Origin: Pseudofabraea citricarpa
Taxonomy: Eukaryota; Ascomycota; Leotiomycetes; Helotiales; Dermateaceae
NCBI GenBank assembly: GCA_029641185.1
Contig: JAPWGK010000011.1
Location: forward strand, 1,116,001-1,180,000
DNA: 64,000 nt
Direction: 5' to 3'
The position numbers and the translations under genes are program-made. Shown here piece after piece: positions 1-11,180 of the stretch (position 1 is the stretch's first letter; every line of letters starts with the position of its first letter). The notes under the pieces were generated by a model. The model did no database searches. It was not told the origin of the DNA and saw nothing but the letters and a program-made list of their open reading frames with translations.

Positions 1-227
1 CAATTATTCAACTGCATGCGACCAGCTCAGGGATCATCTTTTGATCATACGATTCTCTTTGATTCAAAGCATTCACTTAATTTTGTGGCAGATCATAATT
101 GTACACAGTGGATGGTAATGTTTACTAGGTGGACCTTTTAGCTCTGACTTTGCCGTATACTTAGCATGCGTATTGTGATACATGCACAAGTGATTCCAAA
201 AGCTGTGGGATCCTTGCCAGGTCATCA
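1..227. other. Left edge, upstream of kinase-like gene
   Basis: No coding signal is visible. This is presumably the promoter and leader of the kinase-like gene that follows. Confidence 0.4.
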
Positions 228-1427
228 ATGGCTGCAGAACTCACCGGTAAGGTCTTCAGAGGTAGTATTTCTGTGTATTCCATTGTGAAGGAGCTGCATA
301 GAGCTACCGACAATGGGGCTGTCTTTCTGGTAAGGTAAATGCTTGTTTCCTAAAGTCTACCCTGTTCAAACTCAGTCCTAAGCAAATCTGTAGGAACCAG
401 AATAATGAAAAGTGCATACTTAAGAGCATCAGTGGGCACTGGCGTCTTCAAAATGAAGCTGATATTCTCAAGCGTTACCAAACAAAGACACCATTTCTTC
501 GCCCACTGATTGATGAGATTCAAGTGCCATCAGATCCATCTTCTATTGTACTCAAGTATCTGGACAACGACCTCTTAAGTGAGTCAAATCAAAGCAGATT
601 ATCACGTCCCCAAATCAAGCAAGTAGCCAAGTCTGTACTTGAAGCTCTTTGTGTTTTGCACCATGATGGCTTAGTTCATACAGGTATGAATATTCTTAGG
701 CTCTTTTCAACCAGCTAGCAAATCTCACATAATTGATACAACAAACAGATATCAAGTTGGACAATATATTTGTCAATCATGGTGGAGGAAACGATCGCTT
801 CTCTAAAATACAACTAGGTGATTGTGGAGGTGTTGTACCTGAGGGATCTGAGTTTGCAAAAGAAGGCCACATTATTGGCGCTGGAATCACTCGAAGCCCA
901 GAAGCTACCTTACAGATATCGTGGGGACCTGCTACAGATATATGGTCATTTGGTAATGCTGTAAGATAAACTTGCCTCATCATTACCTTGCTTTCTCATT
1001 AATTATTTCGATACAGATCCTCAGCCTTCTTTATGGCGGCAACTATCATCTCTTCAATCCTAGCATTGAAGGGTTCAAGCCAGAAGATCAAGATTATGCG
1101 TTTACTGTCCTCAAGCGAATGTATAAGTTTTTCGGTCCATTCCCAAAGTCATATCAAGACTTCGACGACCCTGATACCACAACTATTGTCAACTTCTTCA
1201 ACCAACAGGGACCTCCCGAGAAACCATTTCATTTGGTAACGAAAAGGGAAATCCCCCCAGCAGACAACAAGTTTATATGGAGGATTATGAAGATGGATCC
1301 TCGTGATAGGCCAACAGCTAAGCAACTGCTTGCTGATGAATGGTTTGTAGAAGAGTCGGAGGATACCAGAGAACCATTACCTGCCATACCTGGAGAGGTG
1401 AAGGAGATCAAGGGGCAAGATACATAG
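228..1427 (+). CDS. Divergent protein kinase-like protein, 339 aa, four exons
   Basis: Splicing out 335-393, 684-748 and 961-1016 gives one open frame with GT-AG borders and a stop at 1425-1427. The product has the layout of a fungal Ser/Thr kinase domain. A lysine in CILKSI (about residue 46) fits the ATP-anchoring lysine. HTDIKLDN (131-138) is the catalytic loop and keeps Asp, Lys and Asn. DCG (157-159) stands where DFG is expected. RSPE resembles the APE motif, and MDPRDRPTAKQLL is the usual C-lobe arginine segment. The glycine-rich loop is poor and Arg of HRD is Thr, so regulation by activation-loop phosphorylation is unlikely. Activity is possible because the main catalytic residues remain. 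No other domain or signal peptide is visible and the substrate is unknown. Sure of the fold, less of the N-terminus. Confidence 0.8.
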
Positions 1428-2929
1428 AGATGCTCTGAAATTATCAAAAACAATTGTTTAGTTATATGATTTGAAGTGAAAAAACTAACAGGATTCTTAA
1501 TTTCTTTCCTTTCTCTTTCTATTTCTTTGGAGACTTATCGAACAGAAAAAAAAGACATTTGATCGTAAATAATGTAAAAGTAGATCTTATATTAAGAAGC
1601 AAATTATATCACTAACTATGATTAGAGTTCATCTTTATTTGATATTATCCTATTATCCATTAGCTATAGAATAAAGTTAAACTATTAACCATGGAAGTAC
1701 AGAGCAAAATAATCTGCGACCTCGGATCGTCAGGTTCGGCTTCAGAGATCCTTCATAACCTTCCCAGGCCCTGGGCCAGCCCACTTTGATATCATATTTT
1801 ACCAACCCAAGAACCAGTTCACAAGAGCCGCTAGCTACTGAGTACAATATAGAAAGTCTTCTTGGAGCCGTGCCGCCATCGTTATAGCCTACCCTCCCTC
1901 TACCTCAAAACACAAAAAGCGACAAAAGAGAGTATTACGAAATCAGTGGCGTCCTAAGAAATGCAGAGTAGCTCGGCATATACATGGGACGTAATTTCTC
2001 CCTCTGGTCTTGTTGCCAGCTCCCGTATTCAGGAATAATATATCAAGGGGTACAATTGGTGAAGATGCCTTAACCCTTCGACACTCTCATGATAATCAAG
2101 GTACATGCAACCAACTTCAACTTTTGCCCCTTGGTTGATCGCTTTTCCAATAAGGGGCATGGCCGCAGATAGCTACATATATATAGTGAGGCGAACAGAA
2201 CGACTGATCTCAAGGATGGCGCTGCTGTGCAGCCTTTCTCACTCCCTTCCAGCTCGAGGACTTCTGGTTGGAGGATTTGATTGGCTCTAAAGTTTGTTAG
2301 TTTCCTAATGTGTGTGCAAAAAGAAAATCAAAAGAATCGACACAATGATTTGTAGTATTAATCAGCTTTCGACACATTTCAGCCCAAAAGACATCTTGAA
2401 AGCATTGAAGCCTAACTGCACTCGTCTTTTCGGGCCAATATCAGATTGCAGACCAAATCACATGGCCATCTAGCCCCGCCCCCGCCCCCGCCATTTGCGA
2501 AGTCGCAAACCATCAACTCCTCGAGACTGCAAGCAAGAGATCAGAAAACCATTCAAGGTTGAGCGTAAACGATGACCTATTTGTGCCCAACCAGCTCTGC
2601 GCAGCGCCGCTAATGAACATTGTGCTTTGCTAATACCTATTTTTTGTGAAATCAACCTTGCCACGCCCTCAGTCCCAAATTCCATATCCAAAATCCCAAG
2701 TCTTCGCACTGCAAAGCGCACAAGATCCATACCGGGCTGCCAAGATTTATTTGCACAGCGTTCGAGGTGTCTCTGGAACCGGGCGCATTTCTCTCCACCA
2801 GCAGCGAGCTTTGAATACTCTCAACCTCAGGACAGGATCCGCCTATTTGCACAAGAGCAAAGCTAGCCTGCTGTGCCATCCATCATTGCCAAGGCAATTG
2901 TATCCCTACAGAGGCAAGAAGACCTGCTG
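1428..2929. other. Intergenic, no supported gene
   Basis: Short open frames here lack family resemblance or sensible splicing. A short C-rich run (CCCCGCCCCCGCC) lies near 2475. The last few hundred bases before 2930 are probably the promoter and leader of the small gene that follows. Confidence 0.4.
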
Positions 2930-3221
2930 ATGGTAAGCCACTTCATCTATGATTACGACTCACCTAATATGTTATCAGGCGTTCGTAGAGCAAACCCTCG
3001 ATCCGACAATAAATTTCGAGAATGTGGGCAAGAACCGCTTTGTGATGATTACAGGCAAGGGTATGATGGTGTACTGGAAGGGATGCAATGTCACTGTCTA
3101 CGAGAAAGACAGCGAAGGGAAGGAGCAGACAAGGAAGCTGGTTGGTATGCCGGACGGGCAAGGGAACGTAGAATATGGCACTAAGCTGTATGTTACAGAC
3201 GGAAAAGTGAAGGAGGGATAG
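2930..3221 (+). CDS. Small unknown protein, 81 aa, start codon alone in exon 1
   Basis: An ATG at 2930-2932 is followed at once by a strong donor (GTAAGCC). The acceptor TTATCAG ends at 2978 and opens an 80-codon frame to 3221. The spliced product starts MAFVEQTLDPT and ends DGKVKEG. This ATG was chosen because the same frame has a stop at 2864 and no other Met before the donor. The protein is soluble and mixed-charge with a VMITGKGMMVYWKGC core. It has no signal peptide, membrane span or family I recognise. It converges with the minus-strand gene ending 25 bp away. If the splice is wrong, an unspliced frame from 2949 would give a 90-residue protein with a different N-terminus. Confidence 0.5.
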
Positions 3222-3246
3222 CATCGTGGAGATCATGGGCTGCATT

Positions 3247-4345
3247 CTAGCTATATATCTTGTTCTGTATGTGAAGGCCTCTTTCTAGACCTAAGGATAA
3301 GTTGATGATAGCCCCATTTTTTGTAAGGATCACCGAGACGCATTCCGTAACACGCTTCCCTTCGGCCAGCTCCCTTCTGTGTACAGGGCATTCAGTGATA
3401 GCGTCGTATATCTCCGATCCAAACACCTTGAAAATAGCTACGTCAGAAACGCCCTTCAAAGTAGCTTCGGGGTTGGGTATGATCAGTGTGGGCCCTTCGT
3501 TTAGCATAACATGCAGACCATGCTCAGCCCATTTCACTTCCGCGTTGAACAAAGCTATTGCAAGCTGTTCTACGTCCTTTTCACAGATATCCAAGCTCAT
3601 AAGGCAGTCAACCGGTCCCCCCCAGACAGGAAAGACCATGGTTATAGCAGCCTTCGGATCGCTATCAACCACGACTCTTCTGATTGCACTACACATGTAT
3701 TCGTCGAAAACTTTCGCAATCCCTTGTGGTGAAGCATTTTCGATCACACGTTGCTCCTGTGCAGTGGCAAAATCCGGAACGTTTGACGAGGTCTTGGATA
3801 TCGCGATGAGCTTGCTTTGCGTTTTGTCGGATGGAGTTCTGTTGATAAAGTTGGTCGGCTTGGACGTTCGACGGCGCTTAACTGGCGGCTTTACATCTTC
3901 GAAACCAACCGTTGTCGATAATGATGACGAGATATCTGTTCGCTGTAAGCAGTATTAACGAACCGAATGGTGAACTAATACCATATGCGGAAACTGGCAG
4001 ATGGTACGCCGTAGACAGCGCACATATTGCCGGGTAATTGAGAGCACTCTGGTTGACTTGGATTAGACTGCAAAGGTTGCTCCGTTCGCTATTTCTCAGC
4101 AACGTGATGCGGGCTTGCCCAAGCGCGATAGCGCAAAGTAAAACCGCTCCGGGACCTGAGCCGGAGAGAACATCGAAGAGGAAGAGTTTGTACTTTTTGC
4201 GCTTATCGGATTCTTGGACGGTTGTCAAAATTTCTTTGGCTTCCGTGACGCGTTGGATCTCGCCGTCGCTAAGGACTCTAAGTAGATTAAGTTTGCTAGC
4301 AGCCACAAGAAGTCTGTCAAAAGCTTGATCCTTGGTAAGCGCCAT
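3247..4345 (-). CDS. Unknown 350-aa protein, two exons
   Basis: The first exon runs from the ATG at 4345 to 3982. A 46-nt intron (3936-3981, GTATTAG...GAACAG) joins it to an exon ending at 3247. The unspliced frame dies soon after the intron, and the chosen acceptor gives a continuous product, so the intron is well supported. The N-terminal half is Leu/Ala-rich and probably helical, with DKRKKYKLFLFDVLSGSGPG followed by a hydrophobic stretch that may be a single membrane-associated helix. The middle carries a basic patch (KPPVKRRRTSKP) that could be a nuclear signal. The C-terminal 170 residues look globular. I recognise no family. It lies tail to tail with the 81-aa gene. Confidence 0.6.
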
Positions 4346-5195
4346 TTATGGAAACGTCCGAAGGACATGCTACCGAAAAGACATGCAATGCGCGAGGAGA
4401 CAGTTCTGTAATGCCTGATGGAAATTTGAAGGGAAGTAAAAATCTCACGAAATTGCGAGGTGGAAGAGAAGTCCCGTACTATGTCAAAACTGATGCAATA
4501 TATGAGGGCAAAATATATGGGAAAGTGAGGGGTTTAAAGCGGTTGGAATATGCATGTGGTGGTAGGAGCAATTGGTTGGTTAGCTGTGTCCTTCAGCAAT
4601 GGAGTGTTGGTTTCTCGTTCACTGATCACCACCTCAGTCTCGATCCTAAAGCGACCTGGGAAAACTACTTGCATATCATAAATTCAGGCTAAATGCAGAG
4701 GCCTTGAATCCAACTAGAACACGTTTGCGATGTTCATCGAGATAATATTAAAAGCGACAACAACACCACGCTGCCTCCCCCTAACGAACTACCCGCTACG
4801 GCACAAGTAAGCCTCATCCGAATGATACGAGAAGAAACCAGACAGCGCTTCAACCTGACCATTAATGATTGGCGATATTGCTGTCACTGATGCATGCTTG
4901 GACCGGCGTCTGGAGGCACCTTAAAATGCCAGTGAGTATGAATCGTCTATCTCTTTCTCGCCCTATTCTACCACTAATTTTAGGTATAATAAGGCTAATA
5001 TTGAATTTACAGACCATATTTCAGCTGAACTCAAGATTGGTGGGCTGCATGTAAGTTAAGCGAGATCTACATCTAATACTCTTCAATAGTGGCTTCCTAA
5101 TCTTATCAACAAATGTATTATCAATGTGAAAGTCTCAGCCAAACAACTTGAAAGCATAACAGAAGGCCGTTTTGGTGAAATAAAATGCTTAATTC
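4346..5195. other. Intergenic with a possible coding relic at 4861-5298 (+)
   Basis: The first part is the promoter of the minus-strand unknown gene. From about 4861 the plus strand shows exon-like pieces: a GTGAGTATG donor after ATGCCA, an ATTTTAG acceptor before TATAATAAGG, and a GTAAGTTAAG donor after GGGCTGCAT with a TTCAATAG acceptor before TGGCTTCC. The final piece runs open to about 5298 and overlaps the end of the antisense APH relic. I could not build a complete gene with a clear start, so a fragment is more likely than a working gene. Confidence 0.25.
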
Positions 5196-6369
5196 TTAAG
5201 CTACTTGAGCTTCGTTGTACAGTATTGGGAGACTTCGGTTGGCCGTCAAAGCCCCCAAACGAAAACCCCTCGAAAGAACTAGTGCGAATTTGCAATTAAC
5301 CCACTCGTCTATTCCTAAGATGAATGCCTCAAGACATATAAAACTCGGGCTTCCCTCCTTCACTGGAACTCCTTTCAAGAACCCATAAGCTTGAAAAATG
5401 CCAAGCATTCTCCCAACTTTGATTGCCTGCCGTTGGCTATCTAAAAGATCCCCAACGGTAGCATAGAAAATATCCCAGAATATCTGTCGGAGGCCATGGT
5501 GGTTAGGGTGGAAGCGCCAATGCGTCCCTGTCATGATGCCAAGGATTGTTTCAAGACCCCATAAGGACGTGCCAAATGGGCCTACTTTGGCGTCTGGCCA
5601 GTCAACGATACCGGTAATGCCGCCAACTTTAGGGTCTACGTGAATGTTCATTTCTAAGAGGTCGCCGTGGTTAAGTACCAAGGGATAATCAGGCAGAAAA
5701 AGCAGCGGGAGCTGTGCGCAAACCTCATCCAGTTTTGGTCGAAAGCGTGCGGGCAGTTCTTGGCGAGTTCTGTGAGGCGTGCGGAATATTCGAGGTACAT
5801 TGGGTGGGTGTCCGGAAGCGGCATCGAGGGTGGTCTATTGTGCCAGGCTGAAGCGAAGAATCTAGTATTTTTATCAGTACAGAGCCACTCGCGATGAAGA
5901 TTATGCCACCAGACGTGGCAAAGTCTTCCACAGTTCGAACCAGGAGTGGATAACTTCCAGGGCTGTAAAGTCGGCCCTGGGCTAGAGAGAAAGCGACTTC
6001 AGCCGCACGATCCATCAGATATACATGAAGCTGGTCCAGCGTGCCAAACGATTCGCAGCCGGGTACAAACCGCTTGCCGTAGGTTTGTTGTGCGTATTGC
6101 ATGAGATTGACATCAAAAGCGGCTCCGGGAGCGCGGAACTGGACGGCTTTTCGACTGTCGCTGCCAGGAAACAAATTATCAGACAATACGGTATAGCTAG
6201 TCACTCCTTGTACAAGCGTGGGATGAATTTTCCCGCCCGTGATATCGGCAGCCTTTTGATTGCAGTCTTGCTGTGTGGTGGGTTCGTGAACTTGAAAGAA
6301 CTTGCTGATCAGGAAAGTAGATAGCCTCTGAATAGCATCTTCATCAACCGTATATTGAACGATCTCCAT
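5196..6369 (-). pseudogene. APH-family phosphotransferase-like gene broken by a frameshift
   Basis: The first exon opens MEIVQYTVDEDAIQRL at 6369. An intron at 5862-5914 (GTCTGG...TACTAG) joins it in frame to FFASAWHNRPPS, a segment typical of fungal APH-type proteins. About 40 codons later, near 5745-5755, the frame must shift by one base to enter the conserved C-terminal part. That part has NHGDLLEMNIHV (Brenner-like catalytic motif with Asp and Asn) and GIVDWPDAKVGPFG (metal-binding Asp). No intron can explain the shift: the run TGCCCGCACGC looks one base short. Everything else is well preserved, so the break is recent or is a sequencing error. An intact copy would be a small-molecule or protein phosphotransferase of unknown substrate. 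Confidence 0.7.
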
Positions 6370-6822
6370 TAAGCAGAAGCTGTGAGTGTTCAGAATCGCC
6401 AGGGTTATGAGTTAGTGATGGAGATTATGATGAAGAGGCGAGGGATACGAGCGAGGTGAAGAGGCGAATTAGCGAATGTCCGCCTTAGGCACCAAGATGC
6501 ATGCAGTAGTGGTGAGACCATGAATCTCACATGGGAATGATCATTATGATCTCTTTTTTTATTACATTAATTTAACATTGATTTTTCGGGATCTGTGACA
6601 TTTCTCTCGCCGCATGAATGCTGAGTTATTATGTATTGATTCATGCTACCATCTCCGCACCACTCATACAGATAATGTGCTTTTCTTTTTGGAAATCAGA
6701 AATAGTACTTAATGGCTCATCTATCCCTAGTTAGCCATTATCTTCCTGAAACCTCCGTCTAAAGGAAGACAGCCACACCTAGTATAATCACACTATCTTT
6801 GCTCATCAAAAGTCCTGCTACA
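6370..6822. promoter_or_regulatory. Divergent intergenic region
   Basis: About 450 bp separate the starts of the broken APH gene (minus) and the 257-aa gene (plus), so this should hold both promoters. It is A+T-rich. The run CATCATTATGATCTC near 6535-6555 is the only structured piece, and I see no specific operator. Confidence 0.35.
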
Positions 6823-7658
6823 ATGGCTTCCACCACTACCACAAGCCCATTTGGCCTCCCAGGCCTTGACAAGGCCCTTGAAATTGATGATATGAATTTG
6901 TCCTGCCACACGTAAGACCAACTCTTTCTTTCTACAACTGCAAGTTTAGTTCTAACACATACCCTCAATCAAGGTATAATGATGTTCCATACATTAACAC
7001 CCAGCCGAAGATTGCCGACGAGCATATCAAAGCCTTGCTGGACATAATTGGTTGCTACAAGATGGGTGATTTTTTTGCTGTTCATATGGCTTATCGGCAT
7101 GATGTTATCCCAGCCGGGACTGTCAGGCTTGAGTCAAAGCTTGGCAACACCCCGGGCAAGTGGGTTAAAGCCACTTTGGTTCAAGATCTTGATCTCGAAA
7201 ACATCCACCCAACAATCTACAAGCTCATCGACGACCGGCTCGTTCCCTTAGAATTCTCTGAAGGACCTCCGCTAGTACTCACGGGCCCCGTCGATGTAAA
7301 GTTCATTCGGGAGATCACTAGCTCTCTCATGAAGGAGGAGCTGACGAAATTAGTCGCCCTGCAATTTGGTGTGTTTACCAATAGAGACCTGCCACTTGAG
7401 CCTACCACGGAGATTGAGGTTGACGGGGTTGGTACTATCGTACTGCCCATATCTATAATAAACTCATGGGAGAGGGTCCCTACGGGATGGAACGTCCGAC
7501 TAGCTGCCACTGCTGTCGAAGGTGACAAACCCCCACCTGGAGAGACGTGGGCCCCAATGGTTAATACTTCCCACAAGGTTTTCACTAATAAGGGGGCCAA
7601 TATTACTCCAGACGAGCTTATAGCTGAACTCCACACCCAGGGTATCATCAAAACCTGA
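6823..7658 (+). CDS. Unknown 257-aa protein, two exons
   Basis: The ATG begins MASTTTTSPFGLPGLDKALEI. An intron at 6912-6973 (GTAAGACC...CAATCAAG) leads into a long exon ending at 7658. Phase 2 on both sides restores a continuous frame. After a short low-complexity start the product looks globular and soluble. It contains HIKALLDIIGCYKMGDFFAVHMAYRH, a pattern resembling a fungal hypothetical family with a histidine-rich helix after a predicted helical repeat, then a beta-rich C-terminal half. No signal peptide or membrane span is visible. No function can be named. The gene next to it is a broken phosphotransferase, which gives no functional hint. Confidence 0.65.
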
Positions 7659-8334
7659 TCCTCCATATCAATAACTCTTTCAAGGATTTGTCTTGGTAGT
7701 TGACTGGTAGATACGGACGTCTCTTCAAGTAAATGTATAGGCTCATGCAATCACAATTATTACTTGCTAGTCTTCTGTTTCATCTGCTTTAATTATTATA
7801 TTTTGAAGTTCTTTCAACCAAGTCGATGTAGGCTTTGCTAACAAAGAAACATGAGAGTATTAGTAAAGAAAAAAATGTTATGAAGTAAACCTTCTACTAA
7901 TACTCGTTTACCGTGCACTATATATATATAGCTAAATAGTTACTCTCAAGGAGAATATGTTACGAGTACGCGTCCTAATCTATATATCACCTATATAGCA
8001 TTTGTGTTATAGTTTGAAGTCTTAAGGTATCCTCTTTGGTAGACCCTCTGTGAAGTTGATCGTAATAACTTCTCCAAGTGTAATACTTCTACACTTAAAA
8101 GCTCTTTGCCAGGTTCTGATTTCATTTAAGTGGTAGCTACGTATATTATATATTAGTAAACATAAGAAGCTGTTTTATAGCCTTACTTCAATTGCATTCT
8201 ATAGGACTTGAGAGTATAGCAACATAGTTATCTCAGATAACAATAATAAACTTGAAGTTTCTACTGCTAGAAAACTCGATGTTTAAATGTATTTCTCTTT
8301 CTTTATGATTTCTTCCTTTATATTCCTTTCCATT

Positions 8335-8443
8335 GTTTTGGTTTCCTTTATTTCTCTTCCCTTTGTTTTCCTTCCCTTTGTTTTCCTTCCCTTTGTTTTC
8401 CTTTGCTTTGTTTTCCTTTGCTTTGTTTTCCTTTGCTTTGTTA
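8335..8443. repeat. Pyrimidine-rich tandem repeat
   Basis: The unit CCCTTTGTTTTCCTT (about 15 bp) recurs, drifting to CTTTGCTTTGTTTTC on the right. It is noncoding. Confidence 0.8.
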
Positions 8444-9570
8444 TTTCTCCAAAGTTATAAGAAGAAAACTCTCAAGTTTCGAACATGACGCAGTTATACT
8501 CGAGGCTGTTATGGACCTAGAACAATGTTTTCTCTAATCTTTATTATATACACAATTTGTGATACTCTAATTAGAAGAAGCCTCCACATTCCTAGACCAA
8601 CCTTCAAATACTTTCCAAGTATATATAACTTTCGGAAACTAAATTTCAAATCATTTGACTAGCACATACTATATCAGCTGGAAGTTCATTCCCCTAGACC
8701 TACAAAACATCTTCATTATTTGCAGGTAGGGAATACTCCCAGCAGTCATAAAATAGAAGCCAGGGAGCCAGAAGTTGAACCTTCTTTCCTCTGCAATAGA
8801 CCGCTAACGATCAGCACAGAGCGTTCGGTAGAGCTTACGGTCAGAGTATAACCCAGATGCAGATTTTCCGCCTTCCTCTCTTTCCCGATCTACCATCCGC
8901 GGAAATGATATTGCTATGTCCGGGCTCTCTTCTGTGGAAGATTTAAGCTCCTGTTGCCAGAGGCAATTCTGTTGTCATTCTTCTTAGGAGCTAAATGTGA
9001 CATGCAATATGTTTAGGGCGCAAGGTCTTCTCGAGGGAGAAGCTGGACACGCAGATGTTAGCAGTCGTGTATACGGCGCGGTATTAAGAGTACCCGAAAA
9101 GGAAGATATCAAGTATACATTGCATAAAGAGAGACAATAGACTCAATTCTTACGAAGCTGAAATGGAGCTGAGTAACCAAAACCAAGCCAGTAAACAAAA
9201 ATGGAGAAAACAGTAAAGCATCCAGAAATTTCAATACCCAACAATTACAAAGCATCGCAACCGGATAACACCCTCTCATATTCACCAAGCTCTGGCCAGC
9301 CCTCATCTCCACCTTAAAAAGGAAGGATACAGATACGAAACCTGCTACTATTACCATTAATCAGACGCAATGCTTTATTTCAAGGAGTTCGCATCACAAT
9401 CTTAGACAGCACCCAGCCTCCTCGCCGCAACATTGTTCCCCGCCGTTTTCTGGAACAGGCAACCGCGGTAGCCACCTTGGGCTGGCTTACTCTAGAGTAA
9501 AATATAAAAGACCAGAGCACTGACAACACGAACGGTTCAGACAACAAGAATGTAAAGCAGCTAGCGTGTA

Positions 9571-9587
9571 ATTGGGGGGGGGGGGGC
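9571..9587. repeat. G homopolymer run
   Basis: An uninterrupted run of Gs in noncoding DNA. The length in the assembly may be unreliable. Confidence 0.7.
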
Positions 9588-9848
9588 GAAAAGCCTGGAG
9601 AGAGCAGAGGATGGGGATGATAAGTTGGTTGGCATTCAAGAAAACAGGAGCGCACAGACACAGATACTGGTACCATAATGCGGTGTTTCGCCAGAATATT
9701 TGGTAATATTGCTGGCATTGGTTTGAAGAAGAAGAAGAAGGTCTTCTGCACGGTGGGAAGTTGGTCTTTATACCATCTGACAGGCGCCTAGGGGTGAATA
9801 GGCAAATAGCGTAGATGCAAAAGGGGAAAAGGTTTTCCGATCTCCAAA

Positions 9849-9871
9849 ACACACACACACACACACACACA
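9849..9871. repeat. (CA)n microsatellite
   Basis: About eleven CA dinucleotides in noncoding DNA. A second, similar (CA)n run sits near 11150-11171 and is followed by a short (TA)n run. Confidence 0.85.
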
Positions 9872-11146
9872 AGTACCAAGAGTCATGCGCTGGATTTCAG
9901 TAATTGGAAACCCAAGATTCCAGTTACTCAGGAACAAAACAAAACAGATTACGGCATACAAGTAATCAAACCCTTGGCACGTCCCAATCAAGAAGAGAAG
10001 CCAAAATCAAGAAGCGGAGACTCGATTCACCAACTCCTTTTCCTCCCACGGGCAGCTTTTATATCTCTGCATCTTTTCTGCACCCTCCTCTCCTTCTCTT
10101 CCCTCCATCGACCAGCATCACTCTGAAACCATCCACCAGGTACTCCTATACGCAGGCGCTTTCGCAGGAACTTGTCATCCACGGACTCACATTCCTGGCA
10201 TGGCGCAGAGTCCCCCCTCGAAGTGTTATCGCCGAAAAGTTGATCCGGGATTGTAGTAATGACACGCGAGAGGGTGACAACAGGAATATCTCTGACAACG
10301 AGAATTGTCTTAGGTCTATCTCACCTCCTTCCCTGGACCGTCCTTCCCTCCTTCCTCTCAAGGCTTGTTATGCCCGTACTGGAAGTTTGCTCTTCTCTTC
10401 TCTCCACCCATCGACCGCAGTTCTCAAGTAAGAAGATCTCCTAGCGGAGAATGAGGATCTACGAGAAGGATAGTCCGCAACAGAGAAGAAGAACCCCAAA
10501 TTCCAGCCCCAACCTATCTGGACGTGGTAGCTACAAAGCAGCAGACTATATCATCTCTGCCTACCTTCTTTCTGCTATTTCTCTCTCCATCAATTGACGA
10601 GACCCAGAAAGGCCAGAGGGTGGCGGTCGTGGGACCTTCATCAGGGATTTCGCATCACCGAAGACCGGTACTTCATCTTTGCCCCAACCCCCCGGGGTTT
10701 CTCAGCCTTGAGAAAGGGTTTCCGCGGAAAAGATAAGCCGACATTTGCGAAACTCTAAAGGATGACAACAGAAATGTCTCCGGCAACAAGATATCTGACG
10801 ACATGAGACATGGAGAGAAAAGCAGAGATGAGGTGGTGTTTGTACAGTGGGCATTAAAGTCATGAGAAGGCAGGCAGAGATACATTCATAAATGCGAGCA
10901 CTCGTGGTTACAGCTTAAGAAAGGGATAGGTATCTGCCTGAGGAGATAGATAAGGCTTTGTACTTGGAAGAAGAAAAGAAAAAAGGTAAGTCAGTTTCTG
11001 AGAAATAAAACATTTCAAGCTCAAATACTTGATTGGAAAATTTCCGTATATTCACTCAATTACTTACCTATCTAAGAAAAAAAGAAATCCAAAACCATTC
11101 AGATACTATACCCTGAGGAATGCAGAATGTAGAATATACAAATATC

Positions 11147-11180
<34 letters not shown>

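Noticed and set aside
3302..3958. 218-codon plus-strand open frame
   Set aside because: It is antisense to the better-supported spliced gene at 3247-4345, has no family features, and follows the codon pattern of the opposite strand.
4348..4692. 114-codon plus-strand frame starting 2 bp from a minus-strand start codon
   Set aside because: Two genuine start codons facing outward 2 bp apart would leave no room for promoters or leaders; the product shows no domain.
8757..8855. tRNA-like stretch on the minus strand (GGTTCAACTTCT and GATCGTTAGCGGT)
   Set aside because: It suggests T-arm and D-arm motifs, but no paired acceptor stem and no 7-base anticodon loop with a proper stem can be drawn.
9380..10444. 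Several overlapping frames of 70-175 codons on both strands
   Set aside because: They lie in low-complexity DNA (CA, G and CT runs), overlap each other, and no splicing joins them into a protein-like product.
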